Positions 6,858 to 18,298 of a stretch of 64,000 nt of DNA are shown one piece after another. A program made the translations under genes and the position numbers. The stretch comes from Candidatus Eisenbacteria bacterium (GTDB lineage: Bacteria; Eisenbacteria; RBG-16-71-46; JACRLI01). The DNA lies in assembly GCA_016235265.1 (NCBI GenBank), contig JACRLI010000004.1, positions 107,485 through 171,484 of the forward strand. The letters run 5' to 3'. Position 1 is the stretch's first letter. Each line of letters starts with the position of its first letter. The notes below the pieces were generated by a model. That model saw only the letters and a program-made list of their open reading frames with translations. It did no database searches and was not told the DNA's origin.

Positions 6858-7763
6858 GTGGCTGACTCGAAACTGGTGGAAACAATCGTGGCCGAAGTCC
6901 TGCGGCGCATCGGCCCCATGGCCTCGCAGAGCAGCTGCTCCGATTGCAGCGCCTGCGGCCAGTGCGTGCTCAAGCGCCCCGACGCCGTGCGCGGCATCGT
7001 GGACAGCGGCGCCAGCCGCATCGGGTGCGGCCCCGGCGTGACCTCGTGCGACATGGCCCCCACGCTGGCGTCCATGATCGACCACACGCTGCTCAAGCCC
7101 GACGCGGTGCAGTCCGACTTCGAGAAACTCTGCGCCGAGGCCCGCAAGTTCAGCTTCGCGTCGGTGTGTGTCAATCCCGGCTGGGTGCCTCTGTGCCGGC
7201 GCCTGCTGGACGGCGCCCCGGTGAAGGTGTGCACCGTGATCGGCTTCCCGCTGGGCGCCACCACCACGCAGACCAAGGCGTTCGAGTCCCGCCGCGCCAT
7301 CCTGGACGGGGCCACCGAGCTGGACATGGTCATCAACGTGGGCCGCCTCAAGAGCGGCGACAATGAGTACGTGGAGAAGGACATCCGCGAGGTGGTGGAA
7401 CAGGCGGGCCCGCGGGTGCTCACCAAGGTGATCCTCGAGACCAGCCTGCTCAGCGACGAGGAGAAGATCCGCGGCTGCCTGCTGTCCAAGGCCGCGGGCG
7501 CGGACTTCGTGAAGACCTCCACCGGCTTCAGCACCGGGGGCGCCACCGCCGCCGACATTCGCCTGATGCGCCAGGCCGTGGGCGGCAAGCTGGGAGTGAA
7601 GGCCTCCGGCGGCATCCGCGACCGCAAGGCCGCCCAGGAGATGGTGGAGGCCGGCGCGTCGCGCATCGGCGCATCGGCCAGCGTGAAGATCGTCACCGAA
7701 ACGGTGGCCGCCCCGGCCAAGCCGGTCACGGAAAGCTCCCCGCCGAAGCCGTCCATGTACTGA
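6858..7763 (+). CDS. deoC: Deoxyribose-phosphate aldolase (DeoC) with encapsulation peptide and Cys-rich linker
   Basis: The TIM-barrel DERA domain starts near residue 70 ([13 protein letters not shown]) and has the Schiff-base lysine in VKTSTGF (Lys219) and [10 protein letters not shown] downstream. DERA splits 2-deoxyribose 5-phosphate into glyceraldehyde 3-phosphate and acetaldehyde. The first 18 residues ([16 protein letters not shown]) form an amphipathic helix like an encapsulation peptide. Next comes [10 protein letters not shown], with Cys27, 30, 33 and 36 spaced C-x2-C-x2-C-x2-C, which could hold a metal or Fe-S cluster. GTG at 6858 with GGAGG nine bases upstream is chosen; TTG three bases earlier is possible. 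Acetaldehyde is a classic reason for enclosure in a shell, supporting microcompartment cargo. It is co-directional with the RpiB gene. Confidence 0.9.
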   Translation: MADSKLVETIVAEVLRRIGPMASQSSCSDCSACGQCVLKRPDAVRGIVDSGASRIGCGPGVTSCDMAPTLASMIDHTLLKPDAVQSDFEKLCAEARKFSFASVCVNPGWVPLCRRLLDGAPVKVCTVIGFPLGATTTQTKAFESRRAILDGATELDMVINVGRLKSGDNEYVEKDIREVVEQAGPRVLTKVILETSLLSDEEKIRGCLLSKAAGADFVKTSTGFSTGGATAADIRLMRQAVGGKLGVKASGGIRDRKAAQEMVEAGASRIGASASVKIVTETVAAPAKPVTESSPPKPSMY

Positions 7764-7764
7764 T

Positions 7765-7795
7765 CCGGGGGGGACTCCACCGCTCCGTCCCCCGG
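7765..7795 (+). terminator. Possible terminator hairpin after deoC
   Basis: CCGGGGG (7765-7771) can pair with CCCCCGG (7789-7795) directly after the deoC stop. There is no T-tract, so this is a weak call. Confidence 0.3.
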
Positions 7796-7917
7796 CCGGG
7801 AAGCGCCGGCCCCCCTCCCCGATTCCTGCGCCAGCAAGAATCCAGCCTGTTTCCTCCGAACGTGCTAGAGTGGGGTCGAGCCCGGAGTTCCTCGGGCTCG
7901 ATTCCGCGAGGTGCCCC

Positions 7918-8061
7918 ATGGGGGACAAGTCTCCGAAGTCCTTCGACCGCAAGAAGAAGCAGGACGAGGCCGCGAAGAAACAGAAGCAGATCGCCGCGAA
8001 CGCCAAGGCACACCCCGTCCCGATCGCGCCACTCCAGCACTTCGGCCGGAAGGGTAAGTAG
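7918..8061 (+). CDS. Conserved small basic protein (MGDKSPK type)
   Basis: A 47-residue, lysine-rich protein begins MGDKSPKSFDRKKKQDEAAK and ends FGRKGK. I recall very similar small proteins starting MGDKSPK in many bacteria, with no known function. An open frame extends 16 codons further upstream, but the ATG at 7918 gives the recognisable N-terminus. There is no hydrophobic segment; a cytoplasmic, possibly nucleic-acid-associated role is only a guess. It ends 45 bases before the cyclic glucan synthase gene on the same strand. Confidence 0.6.
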   Translation: MGDKSPKSFDRKKKQDEAAKKQKQIAANAKAHPVPIAPLQHFGRKGK

Positions 8062-8106
8062 CATCTCCTTCCAGCGCGCAGCCCGTTGCGAAAGGACCCC
8101 CGGCTG

Positions 8107-11100
8107 ATGGCCAGCACCCGGTCCGTGCCGTTCCGCGCCCGCCCGTCGAACGGGGCGGCCCGCAGGCTCATCGGCCTCGACTCGAGCCCCCTGCACGGGG
8201 AGCTCCTGGGTGTCGAGCGCCTCGAGGAGCGGGCCCGGGCGCTGGCCGCGGAGTTCACGCTGTCGCGAAACCCGCAGCGCGGCCCGCCCCGGCTGCTGCG
8301 CCGCCTGGCGGATGACGCCCGGGTGCTCCGCGTCGCCTACCGGGTCCTCGCCGGCGACGTGCGCCGCGGCGAGCCGGTTCCGCCCGCGGCCGAATGGCTC
8401 CTCGACAACTTCCACCTGGTCGAGGCCGAGATGCGCGAGATTCGCCGCCATCTCCCCACCCGCTACTACCGCGAACTTCCGAAGCTGACCACCCGCGAGC
8501 TCGCCGGCACCGCGCGCGTGTACGCCATGGCCGTGGAGCTCCTCCGCTACAGCGACGCCCGCCTGGACGCCCGGCGCCTGGAGCGCTTCGTCTACGCCTA
8601 CCAGACGGTGGCGCCGCTGAGCATCGGCGAGCTGTGGGCCTGGCCGAGCATGCTCAAGCTCGCGCTGATTGATCACCTGCGCCGCCTGTCCGAAGAGCTC
8701 ATCGAGAGCCGCACGGGCCGGCTGGAGGCGGACCGCCTGTTCGCGGAGTTCGAGGGCGGACCGGACCGGGAATCCCCGCCGGGCCTCCCACCGCGCCCCC
8801 ACGTGGCCTTCGTGGACCAGCTGCTGCAGCGCATGCGTGAGTTCGGCGCCGGCGCGGCCGGGCTCAGGAAGCGGCTCGAGGAGCGGCTGGACGCCTCGGG
8901 GACCACGGTGGAGGAGGCCGTGCGCGCCGAGCACCAGCGGCAGGCGATGAATCACGTCTCGATGGGCAACTCCATCACCAGCCTGCGGCTGTGCTCCACG
9001 ATCGACTGGAACGAGTACGTCGAGGATGTCAGCCTGATCGAGCGCATCCTCCGGCGCGACCCCTCGGGCGTGTATGGCCGCATGGAGTTCATGAGCCGCG
9101 ACGGTTACCGCCACGCGGTGGAGGAGCTGGCCGATCCCACCGGGGAGGCCCAGGTCCGGGTCGCGCTGCGGGCCGTGGAAAGCGCCCGCCAGGCCGCCGA
9201 GGAACTGGGCGCCGATTCCAGGGAGGCGCACGTCGGCTACCACCTGGTCGGGGGCGGGCGTCGCGAGCTCGAGCACGACGTGGCCCACCACCCCCCGCTT
9301 CGGCGGCACGTGAAGCAGCTGATCTTCGAGCATGCCACGCCCATCTACCTGGGCTCGGTGGCGCTCCTCACCGGGCTCGGCGTGGCCGCGGCGTGCGCGG
9401 CGGCCGGGGCGGCGCACGCGACGGGCTGGACGCGGTTCTGGGTGGGCCTGCTCACGCTGGTCCCCGCCAGCGAGTTCGCGGTGGCGCTGCTGCACCGGGT
9501 GGTGCACCGGGTGGCGCGGCCGAAGCTGCTGCCGCGGCTCGACCTGCGCGGCGGCATTCCCGAGCCGGCGCGCACCATGGTGATCGTGCCCACGCTGATG
9601 TCCTCGGTGGAAGGGGCCCACACCCTGCTGGAGCACCTCGAGGTGCATGCCCTCGGCAACATGGATCCAAGGATCCACTTCGCCCTGCTCACCGATTTCC
9701 CGGACGCGGCGGCGGAGCACGTGCCCGGCGAGGAGGAGGTGCTGCAGGCGGCCCGCGAGGGGATCGAGGCGCTCAACGCGCGCTACGCGCCGGGCACGGG
9801 AGACCGCTTCCACCTGTTTCACCGCGGTCGCCGCTGGAACGCCAGCGAGGGCGCCTGGATGGGCTGGGAGCGCAAGCGCGGCAAGATCGAGGAGTTCAAC
9901 CGCCTGCTTCGGGGCGCCACCGACACCAGCTTTACGGTGCGCGTGGGCGCCCCCGGGATCCTGCCGCAGGTGCGCTACTGCCTGACGCTCGACAGCGACA
10001 CCCGGCTTCCGCGCGACGTGGCGCGCCAGCTGATCGGGGTGATCGAGCATCCGCTCAACCGGCCGCGCTTCGAGCCGCGGCTGGGCCGGGTCGTGGAGGG
10101 CTACGGGATCCTGCAGCCCCGCGTCAGCGTGACCATGGCCAGCGCGGCCGGCTCGCTGTTCGCCCGGGCGTACGCCGGCCACACCGGGGTGGATCCGTAC
10201 ACCACGGCGGTGTCCGACACCTACCAGGACCTGTTCGGCGAGGGCAGCTTCACCGGCAAGGGTCTCTACGACGTGGATGCCTTCACCGCCGCGCTGGAGG
10301 GCCGCGTGGCGGAGAACGCGATGCTCTCGCACGACCTGTTCGAGGGCCTGTTCGCGCGCTGCGCGCTGGTGTCGGACGTGGAGCTGGTGGACGACTTCCC
10401 CTCGAGCGTGCTGGCCCACGCCCGGCGCCAGCACCGCTGGGTGCGCGGCGACTGGCAGATCCTGCTGCACCTGCTGCCGCTGGTGCCCACGCGGCGCGGC
10501 CTGGAGCGCAGCCGGCTGCCGCTCATCAGCCGCTGGAAGATCCTCGACAACCTGCGCCGCAGCCTGGTGGCGCCCGCGCTGGTGGCCATGCTGGCGTCCG
10601 CGTGGACGTGGCTCCCCGGCTCGCCGCTGGGCTGGACCCTGGCCGCGCTCGCGGTGCTCGGCTTCCCGCTGCTCCCGCCGCTGGTGCACCTGGCCCGCGG
10701 CCCGGGCGCGCAGCAGCCGTTCGGCGTGTACCTGCGCGACGTGTGGTCGGAACTGGAGACCGCGGGCGCCCAGGTGCTGCTGCAGGTCATGCTGCTGGCC
10801 AGCCACGCCTACGAAATGGTGCACGCCATCATCCTGACCCTGGTCCGGATGGTGATCACGCAGCGACGGCTGCTGGAGTGGGAGACCGCCGCGGCCACGG
10901 CGGCGCGCTCGGCCGGCCTGCTGGCGCGCCAGGGCCCCCGGGTGTTCGTGGTCGAGATGTGGGCGGGCCCGGCCGCCGCCCTCGCGGTGCTGCTCGGGGT
11001 GCTGCCGCTGCGGGCCACCGCGCTGCCGCTGGCGCTCCCGTTCCTGGCCGCGTGGCTGGCCTCCCCGATGGTCGCGTGGTGGCTGAGCCGGCCGGTGGTC

Positions 11101-14100
11101 CCGCGGCGGCTGGCGCTGGGCGCCGCGGACGCGGCGCAGCTGCGCCGGATCGCGCGCCGCACCTGGCACTACTTCGAGCGGTTCGTCACGGAGCAGGATC
11201 ACTGGCTGCCCCCCGACAACGCCCAGTTCGCGCCGGACCTCCGTGTGGCGCACCGGACCTCGCCGACCAACATCGGCATGGGGCTCCTCTCGACGCTCGC
11301 GGCGCACGACCTGGGCTACCTCGGCGACACGGAATTGGCGGACCGCGTGGGGAACACGCTCGCCACCGTGGAGGCGCTCGAGCGCCACGAGGGGCACCTC
11401 CTCAACTGGTATGACACGGAGAAGCTCGCGCCCCTCCTGCCGCGCTACGTCTCGACCGTGGACAGCGGCAACCTGGCCGGTGCGCTGATGGCGCTGTCGG
11501 CGGGGCTGCGCGAGATCGCGGACGGGGCGCAGGGGCGGGCGCCGGGCGGGGCCACGGACGGAGTGCCAGGCGGGGCCACGGACGGGGCGACGGCGCGGGC
11601 GCCAGGCGCCGACCGCAGGCGCGCGGGCGCCGCCGACGCCGCGGGCGTGCTCTCCGAGGCGCTGCTGGCGCTCGAGCACCGGGCGCACGCGGGCACGTCG
11701 CACCGCGAGCGCTGTCACCGCGCGCAGCGGGAACTGGACGCGCTGCGCGCGACGCTGGACCCGGTGGGTGCGGTCAGGGAAGGCGCCGGAGCCGATACCG
11801 TGGCAGAACGCGCCGGGCGCCTGCGCGCCGCCGTTGGGCAGGCCCTGCAGGGCGCACCTGCGGGCCCCGAGTCCGAGGCGGTCGAAGGGTGGGACCGGCT
11901 GCTCGCGGAGGAGCTGCTCCGACTGGCGGAGCCCGTGAGCGGATCCGGGTCGGTGTCGCCGCGGCTGCAAGAGCTCGCCCGCCGCTGCGAGTCCCTGGCC
12001 GACGCCATGGACTGGAAGTTCCTGTACGACCGCGCCCGCGGGGTCTTCTCGATCGGCTACCGCCTGGCCGACGCCGAAGGTCCCGGGCGCCTGGATGCGT
12101 CCTACTACGACCTGCTCGCTTCGGAGGCCCGGCTCGCGAGCTTCATCGCCGTCGCCCGCGGCGAGGTGCCGCAGGAGCACTGGTTCCGGCTCTCGCGGGC
12201 GCTGGTGGGCGTCGAGGGCTGCACCACGCTGGTGTCGTGGAGCGGCTCGATGTTCGAGTACCTGATGCCGCTGCTGCTGCTGCGCAGCCACCCCGAGACG
12301 CTGCTCGAGAACGCCTGCCGCGCGGCGGTGCGCGCGCAGATCCTGTACGGGCACCGGCAGCGGGTGCCCTGGGGCATCTCGGAGTCCGCCTACAACGTGG
12401 TGGACCCCCACGGCAGCTACCAGTACAAGGCCTTCGGTGTGCCGGGCCTGGGGCTGAAGCGCGGCCTGGCCGAGGACCTGGTGATCGCGCCGTATGCCAC
12501 CGCGCTGGCCGCCCTGGTGGATCCCGGCGCCGCCGCCGCCAACATCCGCCGGCTGGGGCGCGCGGGCGCCCTGGGGCGCTACGGGTTCATCGAGGCGCTC
12601 GACTACACGCCGCGCAAGGCCGACGCGCCCGAGGGCGAGCCCGCGACCGGCCATGCCCGCGTCCGCGACGTCCGGGCCTTCTTCGCGCACCACCAGGGCA
12701 TGAGCCTGATCGCGCTGACCAACGCGGTGCTCGGCGCCCCGATGGTGCGGCGCTTCCATTCGGATCCCCGGGTGCGGGCCACCGAGCCGCTGCTGCAGGA
12801 GCGGGTGCCGCGCTTCGTGCCGGTCACCCGGCCGCGCCCCGCCGAATCCACGCGCGTCGAGCCGCAGGTACCCGCGGCCGCGCCGCGCCGCTTCCGGTCG
12901 CCGCACACGCTGTATCCCAGCACCCATTTCCTCTCGAACGGCCAGTACACCGCGATCGTCACCAACGCCGGCGGGGGCGCCAGCACGTGGCGCGGGCACG
13001 CGGTCACGCGGCAGCGGGACGATCCGACGTGTGACCCGGGCAGTCAGTTCCTGTACCTGCGCGACGTGCGCAGCGGCCTGCTGTGGTCCGCCGCCCACCA
13101 GCCGGTGTGCCGCGAGTCGGAGCGCTACCGGGTGACCTTCCTCGCGGACCAGGCGCTGTTCGAACGCACCGACGACGGCATCGAGACGCGGCTGGACATC
13201 GTGGTGTCCCCCGAGGACGACGTGGAGGTGCGCCGCATCTCCCTGACCAACCACACCGGGGTGCTGCGCGAGATCGAGGTCACCAGCCTGGTCGAGATCG
13301 TGCTCGCGCCGCCCGGCGACGACCTCGCCCACCCGGCGTTCCTCAAGCTGTTCCTCGAAACGGAGTACCGTCCTGAGTGCACCGCCCTGCTGTGCGGACG
13401 CCGCCCGCGCTCTCCCGACGAGGTCACCCCGTGGGCGGTGCACGTCCTGAGCGCGGAGGACGGCGCCCAGGGCGCGGTGGAGTGGGAGACCGACCGGGCC
13501 CGGTTCCTGGGCCGGGGGCACACGGCCGAGAACCCCGTCGCACTCGATGGGCGGGCCCTCTCCGGCACCACCGGGGCGGTGCTGGACCCGGTCCTGAGCC
13601 TGCGCCGGCGCGTGCGTATCGCTCCCGGCGGGCAGGTGCGGCTGGCGTTCTCGACGGGTGTGGCCACCAGCCGCGCCGCCGCGATCGCGCTGGCGGAGAA
13701 GTACGACGATCCCGCCTCGGCCGCCCGCACCTTCGCGCTGGCCACCACCCAGACGCAGATGCGGCTGAGTCACCTCGGGATCTCCACCGCCGAGGCGCAG
13801 CTCTATGAACGGCTCGCCTCGCACGTGCTGTGGACCGACGCCACCCTGCGCGCCTCCCCCGGGTTCCTCGCCGGCAACACGCTCGGCCAGGCCGGCCTGT
13901 GGGCGCACGGCGTCTCCGGCGACCTGCCCATCCTGGTGGTCCGGGTGGTCCAGGACCGCGACGTGTCCCTGGTGCGCCAGGTGCTGCGCGCACAGGAATA
14001 CTGGCGACTCAAGGGGCTCAGCGCCGACGTGGTGCTGTTGAACGAGTACCAGCGGAGTTACCTCGAGGAAATGCAGGAACAGCTCCTGGGCGTGCTCGAG

Positions 14101-16830
14101 AAGGGCACCTGGGCCGCCTGGCGCGACCGGCCCGGCGGGGTGTTCCTGCTGCGCGGGGATGGCATGCCGGAGGCCCACCGCGTGGTGCTGCTGGCGGCCG
14201 CGCGCGCGGTGCTGGGCGGCGAGCAGGGCGACCTGGAAGACCACCTCCGTCAGCCGTACCCGCAGCCGGCGTGGTCCCCCGCGCACGCGGGGCGCGCGGT
14301 GCAGGCGGCCGCGCACGCGGGCGAGGCCGCTCCCGAGACCCCGGCTCCGCCGCTCACGCACGCCAACGGGCTCGGGGGATTCGCCTGCGGCGGGCGCGAG
14401 TACGCGGTGGTGCTGCGGGGCGGAGCCGACACCCCCCAGCCCTGGGTGAACGTGATCGCCAACGAGCGCTTCGGCACGGTGGTGGGAGCCACCGGCGCGG
14501 CCTGGACCTGGGCCGGCAACAGCCGGGAGAACCGCCTCACCCCGTTCGGCAACGATCCGGTGAGCGAATTCAGCGGCGAGGCGCTGTACCTGCGCGACGA
14601 GGACCGCGGGGAAGTCTGGGGCGCCACGCCGGGCCCGCTGCCGCGCCACGGCGACGAAGGCCGCTGGGTCACGCGCCATGGCGCGGGCGTCACGCGCTAC
14701 GCCCACGGCGCCCACGGCATCACCTGTGAGCTGGCGGTGTTCGTGCACACCGAGGAACCCGTGAAACTGTCCCGGGTGAGGCTCACCAACCACTCCAGGC
14801 TCCCCCGGCGCCTGAGCCTGTTCGCCTACAACGAGTGGGCGCTGTGCCCGCCGCGCGCCGGAGATCACCGCTTCGTCATCACCGAGCAGGACCCCGGGAC
14901 CGGCGCGGTGCTGGCGCGCAATCCCTACAACACCGACTTTCCCGGACGGGTGGCGTTCGCCCACGCCAGCGTGAGGCCCAGCACGGCGACCGGGGACCGG
15001 CTGGAGTTCCTGGGGCGCAACGGCTCGCTGCGCCGTCCCGCGGCCCTGGCCCGGGAGAACCTCGGAGGGCGCTTCGGCGCCGGCCTCGACCCGTGCGCGG
15101 CGCTCCAGCTCCGCGTGGACCTGGAGCCCGGCGAGACGCGCGAGGTGGTGGTGCTGCTGGGCCAGGGCGACGACCACGCGCACGCGCTCGGCCTGGCCGC
15201 CCGATTCGCCAGCCCGGAGGCCGCCCGCGAGTCCCTGGAGCAGGTCGAGGCGCGCTGGGAGGCGATCCTCGGCACGGTGCAGGTGGAGACGCCGGACGAT
15301 TCCTTCGACCTGGTCATGAACCGCTGGCTGCTGTACCAGTCGGTGAGCTCGCGGCTGTGGGGCCGCACCGGGTTCTTCCAGCCGGGCGGAGCCTACGGCT
15401 TCCGCGACCAGCTTCAGGACGTGATGGCGCTCACCTTCGCGCGGCCGGACCTGTTCCGTCTTCACCTGCTGCGCTGCGCCGCCCGCCAGTTCGTGGAGGG
15501 CGACGTGCAGCACTGGTGGCACGGGCACACCGGTCGCGGCGTGCGCGGCCGCTGCTCCGACGACCTGCTGTGGCTGCCGTACGCGGTGGCGCACTACGTG
15601 AAGTGCACCGGCGATCACGCGATCCTGGACCTGCCGGTGGAGTTCCTCGAGGCGCCCGCGCTCTCCGCCGGCGAGCTGGAGGCCTACGGCCAGCCAGCGA
15701 TGTCGGGGCAGACAGGGACGCTCTACGAGCACTGCGTGCGGGCAGTCGAGCGCCGGCTGACCATGGGTCGCCACGGCCTGCCGCTGATCGGCGCCGGGGA
15801 CTGGAACGACGGCCTGAACCGGGTGGGGCACCAGGGGCGCGGGGAGAGCGTGTGGCTGGGCTGGTTCCTCTCGAAGATCCTGCACGACTTCGCCGTGGTG
15901 GCGGAGACCCGCGGGGACGGGGAGCGCGCCGCGCGCTGGCGCGCCGAGCGGGAGCGCATGGGCACGATGCTCGAGCAGGCCTGGGACGGCAACTGGTATC
16001 GCCGCGCCTACTTCGACGACGGCACGCCGCTGGGCTCCGCGCAGGCGCAGGAATGCCGCATTGATTCCATATCGCAGAGCTGGGCGGTGCTGTCCGACGC
16101 CGCGCCCCGGGAGAGGGCCGAGCGCGCCCTGGACGCGGTCCGCGTGCAGCTCGTGCGCCGAGACGCGGGCGTGATCCAGCTGCTCGCGCCCCCCTTCGAC
16201 CAGGCCCCGCTCGACCCCGGCTACATCCGCGGCTACGTGCCGGGCGTGCGCGAGAACGGCGGCCAGTACACCCACGCCGCGGTGTGGACGGTGATGGCCA
16301 TCGCCCACCTGGGCAACGGGGACGAAGCCGTGGAGCTGTTCCACATGCTGAACCCGGTCAACCGCACCCGCACCGCCGCCGACGTGGAGCGATACAAGGT
16401 GGAGCCCTACGTGGTGGCGGCCGACGTCTACACGCACCCGGCGCACATGGGCCGCGGCGGCTGGACCTGGTACACCGGCTCGGCGGCCTGGATGTACCGC
16501 CTGGGGCTCGAGTCGATCCTGGGGCTCAAGCGCCGGGGCCGCCACTTCGCCGTCCAGCCCTGCATCCCCGGCTCGTGGAGCGGCTTCGTGGTGCGGTGGC
16601 GCCACGAGAAGGACCTCTACGAGATCCACGTGGAAAACCCCGGACGCAGGAACCGCGGCGTGTCGGAGGCGACGCTCGACGGCGTGCGAGTGGACCACCG
16701 GGCCATCCCGCTGTCGGGTGACGGCCGGACGCACCAGGTGCGCGTGGTGATGGGCGACCCCCCTCAGGGTCCCGCGCCCGCCGGGGTGGAGCTCGGCGTG
16801 GTCTCCCTTCCCCCCTCCCTTCCCCCTTGA
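8107..16830 (+). CDS. ndvB: Cyclic beta-1,2-glucan synthase (NdvB/ChvB family; GT84-GH94)
   Basis: This protein of about 2,900 residues has the full architecture of cyclic beta-1,2-glucan synthases, inner-membrane enzymes that build and cyclise periplasmic glucans from UDP-glucose. Paired membrane segments lie near residues 414-468. A GT84 glycosyltransferase follows with LDSDTRLP (about 628) and [11 protein letters not shown] (about 775). More membrane segments lie near 820-1000, then a glucoamylase-like region and two beta-sandwich plus GH94 phosphorylase-like portions; the catalytic [11 protein letters not shown] is at about 2563. An Ala/Gly-rich insertion with degenerate repeats (about 1139-1180) interrupts the middle. 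ATG 8107 has AAAGGA upstream. Such glucans act in osmotic adaptation and host interaction. No dedicated glucan exporter (NdvA-type) is adjacent. Confidence 0.93.
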   Translation: MASTRSVPFRARPSNGAARRLIGLDSSPLHGELLGVERLEERARALAAEFTLSRNPQRGPPRLLRRLADDARVLRVAYRVLAGDVRRGEPVPPAAEWLLDNFHLVEAEMREIRRHLPTRYYRELPKLTTRELAGTARVYAMAVELLRYSDARLDARRLERFVYAYQTVAPLSIGELWAWPSMLKLALIDHLRRLSEELIESRTGRLEADRLFAEFEGGPDRESPPGLPPRPHVAFVDQLLQRMREFGAGAAGLRKRLEERLDASGTTVEEAVRAEHQRQAMNHVSMGNSITSLRLCSTIDWNEYVEDVSLIERILRRDPSGVYGRMEFMSRDGYRHAVEELADPTGEAQVRVALRAVESARQAAEELGADSREAHVGYHLVGGGRRELEHDVAHHPPLRRHVKQLIFEHATPIYLGSVALLTGLGVAAACAAAGAAHATGWTRFWVGLLTLVPASEFAVALLHRVVHRVARPKLLPRLDLRGGIPEPARTMVIVPTLMSSVEGAHTLLEHLEVHALGNMDPRIHFALLTDFPDAAAEHVPGEEEVLQAAREGIEALNARYAPGTGDRFHLFHRGRRWNASEGAWMGWERKRGKIEEFNRLLRGATDTSFTVRVGAPGILPQVRYCLTLDSDTRLPRDVARQLIGVIEHPLNRPRFEPRLGRVVEGYGILQPRVSVTMASAAGSLFARAYAGHTGVDPYTTAVSDTYQDLFGEGSFTGKGLYDVDAFTAALEGRVAENAMLSHDLFEGLFARCALVSDVELVDDFPSSVLAHARRQHRWVRGDWQILLHLLPLVPTRRGLERSRLPLISRWKILDNLRRSLVAPALVAMLASAWTWLPGSPLGWTLAALAVLGFPLLPPLVHLARGPGAQQPFGVYLRDVWSELETAGAQVLLQVMLLASHAYEMVHAIILTLVRMVITQRRLLEWETAAATAARSAGLLARQGPRVFVVEMWAGPAAALAVLLGVLPLRATALPLALPFLAAWLASPMVAWWLSRPVVPRRLALGAADAAQLRRIARRTWHYFERFVTEQDHWLPPDNAQFAPDLRVAHRTSPTNIGMGLLSTLAAHDLGYLGDTELADRVGNTLATVEALERHEGHLLNWYDTEKLAPLLPRYVSTVDSGNLAGALMALSAGLREIADGAQGRAPGGATDGVPGGATDGATARAPGADRRRAGAADAAGVLSEALLALEHRAHAGTSHRERCHRAQRELDALRATLDPVGAVREGAGADTVAERAGRLRAAVGQALQGAPAGPESEAVEGWDRLLAEELLRLAEPVSGSGSVSPRLQELARRCESLADAMDWKFLYDRARGVFSIGYRLADAEGPGRLDASYYDLLASEARLASFIAVARGEVPQEHWFRLSRALVGVEGCTTLVSWSGSMFEYLMPLLLLRSHPETLLENACRAAVRAQILYGHRQRVPWGISESAYNVVDPHGSYQYKAFGVPGLGLKRGLAEDLVIAPYATALAALVDPGAAAANIRRLGRAGALGRYGFIEALDYTPRKADAPEGEPATGHARVRDVRAFFAHHQGMSLIALTNAVLGAPMVRRFHSDPRVRATEPLLQERVPRFVPVTRPRPAESTRVEPQVPAAAPRRFRSPHTLYPSTHFLSNGQYTAIVTNAGGGASTWRGHAVTRQRDDPTCDPGSQFLYLRDVRSGLLWSAAHQPVCRESERYRVTFLADQALFERTDDGIETRLDIVVSPEDDVEVRRISLTNHTGVLREIEVTSLVEIVLAPPGDDLAHPAFLKLFLETEYRPECTALLCGRRPRSPDEVTPWAVHVLSAEDGAQGAVEWETDRARFLGRGHTAENPVALDGRALSGTTGAVLDPVLSLRRRVRIAPGGQVRLAFSTGVATSRAAAIALAEKYDDPASAARTFALATTQTQMRLSHLGISTAEAQLYERLASHVLWTDATLRASPGFLAGNTLGQAGLWAHGVSGDLPILVVRVVQDRDVSLVRQVLRAQEYWRLKGLSADVVLLNEYQRSYLEEMQEQLLGVLEKGTWAAWRDRPGGVFLLRGDGMPEAHRVVLLAAARAVLGGEQGDLEDHLRQPYPQPAWSPAHAGRAVQAAAHAGEAAPETPAPPLTHANGLGGFACGGREYAVVLRGGADTPQPWVNVIANERFGTVVGATGAAWTWAGNSRENRLTPFGNDPVSEFSGEALYLRDEDRGEVWGATPGPLPRHGDEGRWVTRHGAGVTRYAHGAHGITCELAVFVHTEEPVKLSRVRLTNHSRLPRRLSLFAYNEWALCPPRAGDHRFVITEQDPGTGAVLARNPYNTDFPGRVAFAHASVRPSTATGDRLEFLGRNGSLRRPAALARENLGGRFGAGLDPCAALQLRVDLEPGETREVVVLLGQGDDHAHALGLAARFASPEAARESLEQVEARWEAILGTVQVETPDDSFDLVMNRWLLYQSVSSRLWGRTGFFQPGGAYGFRDQLQDVMALTFARPDLFRLHLLRCAARQFVEGDVQHWWHGHTGRGVRGRCSDDLLWLPYAVAHYVKCTGDHAILDLPVEFLEAPALSAGELEAYGQPAMSGQTGTLYEHCVRAVERRLTMGRHGLPLIGAGDWNDGLNRVGHQGRGESVWLGWFLSKILHDFAVVAETRGDGERAARWRAERERMGTMLEQAWDGNWYRRAYFDDGTPLGSAQAQECRIDSISQSWAVLSDAAPRERAERALDAVRVQLVRRDAGVIQLLAPPFDQAPLDPGYIRGYVPGVRENGGQYTHAAVWTVMAIAHLGNGDEAVELFHMLNPVNRTRTAADVERYKVEPYVVAADVYTHPAHMGRGGWTWYTGSAAWMYRLGLESILGLKRRGRHFAVQPCIPGSWSGFVVRWRHEKDLYEIHVENPGRRNRGVSEATLDGVRVDHRAIPLSGDGRTHQVRVVMGDPPQGPAPAGVELGVVSLPPSLPP

Positions 16831-16976
16831 CGCTTCCCCCGCCGGGTGCCAGCCTTGCTCCGGCCGCTCCTACCCCCCACATCCGGACCTCCCTCCCCAG
16901 GACGGTCCGGGCTCCGTGACCCTCCCCGGACTCCCACCGGGTCGGAATTTCTCCTCAAGGACGCAGGAGGCTATCC

Positions 16977-17873
16977 ATGCCGCAAGCGGCACGCATTTCC
17001 ATTCGGCGCGCGGCGCCCGCCATGCCTGTCCCTGATCGGAGGGCCTTCAAGACCTCGATCGGGGCCATCGGCGCGCTCGCGCTCATCCTCGCAGCCGCGG
17101 CCGCTCACGCGGCGGGCACCACCACCGGGGCGTTCTCCGGCGGGGTGCAGCAGCACCCGGTGAACGGACCGATCATCTCCATGCCCCCGCTGATCCACCC
17201 CACCTCCGGAAACAAGTGGTGGGTGCTGTGCTTCACCATGTGCCCCGAGTACATCTGCTCCAGCGGCGCCGGCGGCGCCGGTTTCCGCACCATTCCGCGA
17301 ACCCTGGCCGGGCCCATGGCCCCGGACAACGGCGTGGTGGTGGCCCTCACCCTGCCGGAGAACACGCACCTGCGCGGCCTGACTCTGCTGCCGCACGGCA
17401 GCGTGGTGAATCCCATGGACGATCCGGCCCCCTGGACGGCGGCCTACCCGCCGTCCACGGGGATGAGCCCGTTCGTGCCCGCTCCGGGCACGGAGTACGT
17501 GGAGACCTACGCCGACCTGGGGTCCAATTCCCAGGTCTTCGAGAGCGCCGGGCCGGCGGTGATTTCCGATAGTTTCTTCGATATCTTCTGCCTCGTGGAG
17601 ACCTCGGACTCGCTCCAGCGGGCCAGTTTCGAGGTGCCCGGCCTGCTGGGGCTGTACGCGGTGGACTACGCGTTCCAGGCGCTGGCGCAGATCCACCTGT
17701 CCTCCAACCCGGCCGATCCGTGCACCGGGGGAGCCCCCCAGCTCCTGGCGTATCAGCTTCAGGTGTGCGGAGCTACGCCGGTTCAGCCGACCACGTGGGG
17801 CAGCTTGAAGCGGGCCTACGGCCCGGGTCGGGCCGCCACCAAGCCCCCTCCGGGACGCCCGGCGCGGCGGTAG
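16977..17873 (+). CDS. Secreted protein of unknown function
   Basis: This 298-residue protein has an N-terminal hydrophobic stretch AIGALALILAAAAAHA (about residues 30-46) ending in a signal-peptidase-like AHA-A site, and a strong GCAGGAGG site six bases before its ATG. The mature part is rich in Pro, Gly and Ser with several cysteines (CFTMCPEYIC) and few charged residues, as in an extracellular beta-rich domain. No family is recognised. Near the end, TTWGSLKRAYG may be a short lineage-specific C-terminal motif. It stands alone between the glucan synthase and the TonB-receptor operon, with a GC-rich hairpin just downstream. Confidence 0.65.
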   Translation: MPQAARISIRRAAPAMPVPDRRAFKTSIGAIGALALILAAAAAHAAGTTTGAFSGGVQQHPVNGPIISMPPLIHPTSGNKWWVLCFTMCPEYICSSGAGGAGFRTIPRTLAGPMAPDNGVVVALTLPENTHLRGLTLLPHGSVVNPMDDPAPWTAAYPPSTGMSPFVPAPGTEYVETYADLGSNSQVFESAGPAVISDSFFDIFCLVETSDSLQRASFEVPGLLGLYAVDYAFQALAQIHLSSNPADPCTGGAPQLLAYQLQVCGATPVQPTTWGSLKRAYGPGRAATKPPPGRPARR

Positions 17874-17896
17874 GCGGCCCCGCGGCCGCTCCCCCC

Positions 17897-17928
17897 CGGC
17901 CGGCGCCGGAAGCACCCGGCGCCGGCCG
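17897..17928 (+). terminator. Strong GC hairpin downstream of the secreted-protein gene
   Basis: A perfect 13-bp stem (17897-17909 with 17916-17928) closes a 6-base loop 23 bases after the stop codon. No T-tract follows, so it may end transcription imperfectly or stabilise the 3' end. Confidence 0.45.
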
Positions 17929-18045
17929 CCCCGCGGGGCTCGAGAACTCGCCCGGCTGAGAACCGGCAATCGGGTGTCGTTTGGTTTGTTAGGCCTTCCC
18001 GCCAGGGGCGCTCCGGTCCCCCCGGGCGGGTGATCCACTCGCGCA

Positions 18046-18075
18046 TTGCCACGGACCCGATCCATGGCCTACACT
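18046..18075 (+). promoter_or_regulatory. Putative sigma-70-like promoter for the TonB-receptor operon
   Basis: TTGCCA (18046-18051) and TACACT (18070-18075) are 18 bases apart, leaving a leader of over 200 bases before the receptor ATG. The rest of the 425-base gap (17874-18298) holds the hairpin at its start; no riboswitch or gene was recognised. Confidence 0.35.
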
Positions 18076-18298
18076 GCGGCGACCCTTCCTCACGAGAGTG
18101 CCATCACGCGTGAGCGAGTTCCCGAGCCAATCGGAAACGGCAGCGTGCAGAGCACCGGCAGCAGGGAGCCCCGCGAGCGCCCGCCAGTGAATCCGACGGA
18201 GATTTCCTATCCCCGAGCGTAGCCGCCGCCCGGAACCACGGCGGACCCTGCCCGGCGGAATCGTCCCGACGACCCGAACCCGAGGCAACCAGACTCGC

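Noticed and set aside
7726..16734. A 3,000-codon open frame on the minus strand opposite the glucan synthase gene
   Set aside because: It is the GC-codon shadow of a clear synthase; its composition (His/Arg/Gly/Ala-rich) has no protein-like domains.
18080..18298. Possible cobalamin-type riboswitch (CCCGCCAGTGAATCC segment) before the TonB-dependent receptor
   Set aside because: The B12 box and the other conserved blocks are absent and the order does not fit; the receptor is not BtuB-like.
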